Assembly: GCF_910592395.1 (NCBI RefSeq)
Contig: NC_088317.1
Coordinates: 11,348,001 to 11,412,000 of the forward strand
Origin: Lineus longissimus
Lineage: Eukaryota > Nemertea > Pilidiophora > Heteronemertea > Lineidae
DNA length: 64,000 bases
Reading direction: 5' to 3'
Both the position numbers and the translations under genes were made by a program. Below are positions 60,431-64,000 of this stretch, in pieces; within the stretch, counting starts at the first letter, position 1; each line of letters starts with the position of its first letter. The notes under the pieces are model-generated. The model worked only from the letters and a program-made list of their open reading frames with translations. It had not been told where the DNA came from and made no database searches.

Positions 60431-61876
60431 CTGCAAAAAGCTATCCATTGCAGCCACCAGTTTCAAGGTAAAAATAGGCGAATTCAGGGAAAACCAAGAT
60501 GGCCAATACCTGAAGGGCTTCGTTCCTCTGCAACCAATTCAGCTAGGAGGTTGATGTTACTGTCTAGACACATGTTTTTGGGGTCAAGCTATCCATTGCA
60601 GTCACCAGTTTCAATGTAAAGATAGGCCAATGCAGAGAAATCCACGATAATCCAATACCTGATGGCTACCTTCCTCTGCAACCAATTGAGCTAGGAGGTT
60701 GGTGTTGGTGTCTAGACATAGGTTTTTGGGGTCAAGCTATCCATTGCAGCCATCAGTTTCAATATGAGATAGGCCATTGCAGTGAAATCGAGGATGGCCG
60801 CCAATACCTGTAGGGCTCCGTACCTCTGCAACCAATTCAGCTAGGTGGTTGATGTTGGTGTCTAGAGATAGGTTTTTGGGGTCAAGCTATCCATTGCAGC
60901 CACCAGTTTCAATGTAAAAATAGGCGAATTCAGGGAAATCCAAGATGGCCAATACTTGAAGGGCTTCGTTCCTCTGCAACCAATTCAGCTAGGAGGTTGC
61001 TGTTACGGTCTAGACACAGGTTTTTGGGGTCAATCTATCCATTGCAGCCATTGGCTTCAATATAAAAGATGAGCCATTGCAGTAAAATCAGAGATGGCCG
61101 TAAAGATGACCGTCAATACCTATAAGGCTCCGTTCCTCTGCAACCAATTCAGCTAGGAGGTTGATGTTGGTGTATAGACACAGGTTTTTGGGGTCAAGCT
61201 ATCCATTGCAGCCACCAGTTCAATGTAAAGATAGGGCAATGCAGTGAAATCCACGATGGCCAATACCTGAAGGGCTCCGTTCCTCTGCAACAAATTCAGC
61301 TAGGAGGTTGATGTTGGTGTATAGACACAGGTTTTTGGGGTCAAGCTATCCATTGCAGCCACCAGTTCAATGTAAAGATAGGGCAATGCAGTGAAATCCA
61401 CGATGGCCAATACCTGAAGGGCTCTGTTCCTCTGCAACCAATTCAGCTAGGAGGTTGATGTTACTGTCTAAACACAGGTTTTTGGGGAAAAGCTATCCAT
61501 TGCAGCCACAAGTTTCAATATAAAGATAGGGCAATGCAGTGAAATCCACGGTGGCCAATACCTGAAGGGCTCTGTTCCTCTGCAACCAATTCAGCTGGGA
61601 GGTTGTCTAGACATAGGTCTAGCTATCTATTGCAGCCATCAATGTTACATCTTTTCATTGATGGCCAATGCAGTAAATTGTAAGATTGCCAATACCTGAT
61701 GGGCTCCGTTCCTCTGCAACAAATTCAGCTGGGATGTTGATATTGGTGTATAGACACAGGTTTTTGGGGTCAAGCTATCCATTGCAGCCATTAGTTTCAA
61801 TGTAAGATGAGCCAATGCAGTGAAATCAGAGATGGCCGCCAAGATTGCCGCCAATACCTATAGGATCTTTGATACT
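60431..61876. repeat. 10-monomer HOR variant, 1,446 bp
   Basis: Partner of 52,831. M4 keeps the normal GTACCTCTGC and GTCTAGAGATAGG, which its partner has lost. Confidence 0.9.
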
Positions 61877-63015
61877 CTGCAAAAAGCTATCCATTGCAGC
61901 CACCAGTTTCAAGGTAAAAATAGGCGAATTCAGGGAAATCCAAGATGGCCAATACCTGAAGGGCTTCGTTCCTCTGCAACCAATTCAGCTAGGAGGTTGA
62001 TGTTACTGTCTAGACACATGTTTTTGGGGTCAAGCTATCCATTGCAGTCACCAGTTTCAATGTAAAGATAGGCCAATGCAGAGAAATCCACGATAATCCA
62101 ATACCTGATGGCTACCTTCCTCTGCAACCAATTGAGCTAGGAGGTTGGTGTTGGTGTCTAGACATAGGTTTTTGGGGTCAAGCTATCCATTGCAGCCATC
62201 AGTTTCAATATGAGATAGGCCATTGCAGTGAAATCGAGGATGGCCGCCAATACCTTGTAGGGCTCCGTACCTCTGCAACCAATTCAGCTAGGTGGTTTAT
62301 TTTGGTATCTAGACATAGATTTTTGGGGTCAAGCTATCCATTGCAGCCACAAGTTTCAATGTAAAGATAGGCGAATGCAGTGAAATCCAAAATGGCCAAT
62401 ACCTGAAGGGCTTCGTTCCTCTGCAACCAATTCAGCTAGGAGGTTGCTGTTACGGTCTAGACACAGGTTTTTGGGGTCAAGCTATCCATTGCAGCCATTG
62501 GTTTCAATATAAAGATGAGCCAATGCAGTGAAATCCACGATGGCCAATACCTGAAGGGCTCTGTTCCTCTGCAACCAATTCAGCTGGGAGGTTGTCTAGA
62601 CATAGGTCTAGCTATCTATTGCAGCCATCAATGTTACATCTTTTCATTGATGGCCAATGCAGTAAATTCTAAGATTGCCAATACCTGATGGGCTCCGTTC
62701 CTCTGCAACGAATTCAGCTGGGATGTTGATATTGGTGTATAGACACAGGTTTTTGGGGTCAAGCTATCCATTGCAGCCATCAGTTTCAATGTAAGATAGG
62801 CCAATGCAGTGAAATCAAAGATGGCCGCCAATACCTGTAGGGCTGCGTTCCTCTGCAACCAATTCAGCTAGGAGGTTGATGTTGGTGTCTAGACATAGGT
62901 TTTTGGGGTCAAGCTATCCATTGCAGCCATTAGTTTCAATGTAAGATGAGCCAATGCAGTGAAATCAGAGATGGCCGCCAAGATTGCCGCCAATACCTAT
63001 AGGATCTTTGATACT
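61877..63015. repeat. 8-monomer HOR variant, 1,139 bp
   Basis: Partner of 54,277. The monomer around 62,481-62,521 differs by a cluster of changes (CAAGCTATCC, TTGGTTTC, GATGAGCCAATG). Confidence 0.9.
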
Positions 63016-64000
63016 CTGCAAAAAGCTATCCATTGCAGCCACCAGTTTCAAGGTAAAAATAGGCGAATTCAGGGAAATCCAAGATGGCCAATACCTGAAG
63101 GGCTTCGTTCCTCTGCAACCAATTCAGCTAGGAGGTTGATGTTACTGTCTAGACACATGTTTTTGGGGTCAAGCTATCCATTGCAGTCACCAGTTTCAAT
63201 GTAAAGATAGGCCAATGCAGAGAAATCCACGATAATCCAATACCTGATGGCTACCTTCCTCTGCAACCAATTGAGCTAGGAGGTTGGTGTTGGTGTCTAG
63301 ACATAGGTTTTTGGGGTCAAGCTATCCATTGCAGCCATCAGTTTCAATATGAGATAGGCCATTGCAGTGAAATCGAGGATGGCCGCCAATACCTGTAGGG
63401 CTCCGTACCTCTGCAACCAATTCAGCTAGGTGGTTGATGTTGGTGTCTAGAGATAGGTTTTTGGGGTCAAGCTATCCATTGCAGCCACCAGTTTCAATGT
63501 AAAAATAGGCGAATTCAGGGAAATCCAAGATGGCCAATACTTGAAGGGCTTCGTTCCTCTGCAACCAATTCAGCTAGGAGGTTGCTGTTACGGTCTAGAC
63601 ACAGGTTTTTGGGGTCAATCTATCCATTGCAGCCATTGGCTTCAATATAAAAGATGAGCCATTGCAGTGAAATCAGAGATGGCCGTAAAGATGACCGTCA
63701 ATACCTATAAGGCTCCGTTCCTCTGCAACCAATTCAGCTAGGAGGTTTATTTTGGTATCTAAACATAGGTTTTGGGGTCAAGCTATCCATTGCAGCCACA
63801 AGTTTCAATGTAAAGATAGGCAAATGCAGTGAAATCCAAGATGGCCAATACCTGAAGGGCTTCGTTCGTCTGCAACCAATTCGGCTATGAGGTTGATGTT
63901 ACTGTCTAGACACAGGTTTTTGGGGTCAAGCTATCCATTGCAGCCATTAGTTTCAATGTAAGATGAGCCAATGCAGTGAAATCAGAGATGGCCGCCAAGA
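63016..64000. repeat. 7-monomer HOR variant, about 1,017 bp, cut by window end
   Basis: It continues with the same M7-to-M11 fusion seen in the unit at 33,754. The next M1 would begin about 33 bp beyond the window. Confidence 0.85.

Larger units (their letters stand above)
57538..63015. repeat. 5,478-bp super-unit, copy 3
   Basis: Same order and length. At 53,221 it retains the presumed ancestral form that copy 2 has lost, and at 62,481-62,521 it has its own altered tract. Confidence 0.9.
48596..63795. repeat. 7,600-bp tandem duplication (two copies)
   Basis: Copy 1 is 48,596-56,195 and copy 2 is 56,196-63,795. The junction defines the limits: TAAATTC at 48,596 recurs at 56,196, and the CCATTGCAG that ends copy 1 at 56,195 ends copy 2 at 63,795, where normal M6 sequence continues. 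The rare variants GATGTCGGTG and GGGAAAACCAAG are shared at exactly 7,600. Confidence 0.93.
1..64000. repeat. Satellite DNA array, about 148-bp monomer, head to tail across the whole window
   Basis: Anchoring on CTGCAAC gives successive spacings of mostly 147-150 bp, with recurring special lengths of 97, 105, 113, 134, 163 and 164 bp. All monomers point the same way and the array runs off both window edges. Each monomer carries, in order, a GGGCTCCGTTCCTCTGCAAC-like start, GCTAGGAGGTTGATGTTGGT, a TCTAGACA or TATAGACA box, GGTTTTTGGGGTCAAGCTAT, CCATTGCAGCC, a variable segment, CAATGCAGTGAAATC and a GATGGCCAATACC end. No unique DNA, transposon or real gene interrupts it. Tandem arrays with higher-order structure are typical of eukaryotic centromeric or pericentromeric satellites; the chromosomal position here is inferred. 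I do not recognise the family or species. Confidence 0.98.
35642..64000. repeat. Large duplicated segment, right copy with nested duplications
   Basis: Relative to the left copy it has a 709-bp deletion (at about 36,568-36,583), a 2-bp insertion, a 147-bp deletion, a 4,180-bp tandem duplication and a 7,600-bp tandem duplication. Together these account for its greater length and the repeated unit series. It runs past the window. Confidence 0.78.

Noticed and set aside
1-64000. CRISPR array
   Set aside because: The unit is about 148 bp and fully repetitive; there are no short identical repeats separated by unique spacers.
1-64000. Transposable element or LTR inserted in the array
   Set aside because: Monomer register can be followed across the window with no interrupting unique segment, target-site duplication or coding remnant.
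1-64000. rDNA spacer, tRNA or telomere repeats
   Set aside because: No rRNA segment, no tRNA A/B box pair and no TTAGGG-like run was seen on either strand.

Overview
The whole window is one uninterrupted block of eukaryotic satellite DNA. I see no gene, RNA gene, transposon, telomere repeat, microsatellite island or unique sequence anywhere in the 64 kb. The basic monomer is about 148 bp (commonly 147-150; about 46% GC by hand count on one composite monomer), always in the same orientation. The easiest landmarks are the near-invariant words CTCTGCAAC and AGCTATCCATTGCAG. The organism cannot be named from sequence alone. A long, head-to-tail, higher-order satellite array fits a centromeric, pericentromeric or subtelomeric block of a eukaryote, probably an animal; that placement is inference.

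Above the monomer lies a clear higher-order repeat (HOR). I phased it on a monomer carrying a 51-bp internal deletion (M1). The canonical unit is 1,594 bp and holds 11 distinguishable monomers (M1-M11) of 97, 148, 150, 148, 164, 147, 148, 147, 148, 134 and 163 bp. Shorter units differ by loss of whole monomers: 10-mers of 1,446 or 1,447 bp, 9-mers of 1,299 bp, 8-mers of 1,139 bp and 7-mers of 1,014-1,017 bp. One out-of-register hybrid unit is 983 bp.

Layout. Positions 1 to about 17,300 are heterogeneous: M1 monomers are 2.3-5.9 kb apart, with many rare monomer variants, scrambled or truncated monomers and patchy duplications of 0.9-2.2 kb at offsets of 1,990-2,141, 4,068, 4,224 and 6,548 bp. 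From about 18.4 kb to the end the array is dominated by regular, nearly identical HOR units, apart from an older-style patch near 34.8-38.4 kb.

History read from the sequence. The segment from about 17,306 to 34.9 kb reappears, with the same order of unit lengths and several shared private variants, from 35,642 to the end of the window. Within the second copy lie a 709-bp deletion, a 147-bp deletion, a tandem duplication of 4,180 bp and a tandem duplication of 7,600 bp. The 7,600-bp event has a precise out-of-register junction at 56,191-56,196, sharing only TGCAG between the joined monomers. Small clustered differences between otherwise identical copies look like short gene-conversion tracts. 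There are no genes to work together; the biology is satellite evolution (unequal exchange, tandem duplication, conversion) and possible chromatin roles: a nucleosome-sized monomer, a hairpin monomer once per HOR, and a motif resembling a YY1 site. Short open frames of 60-81 codons recur only because the DNA recurs.
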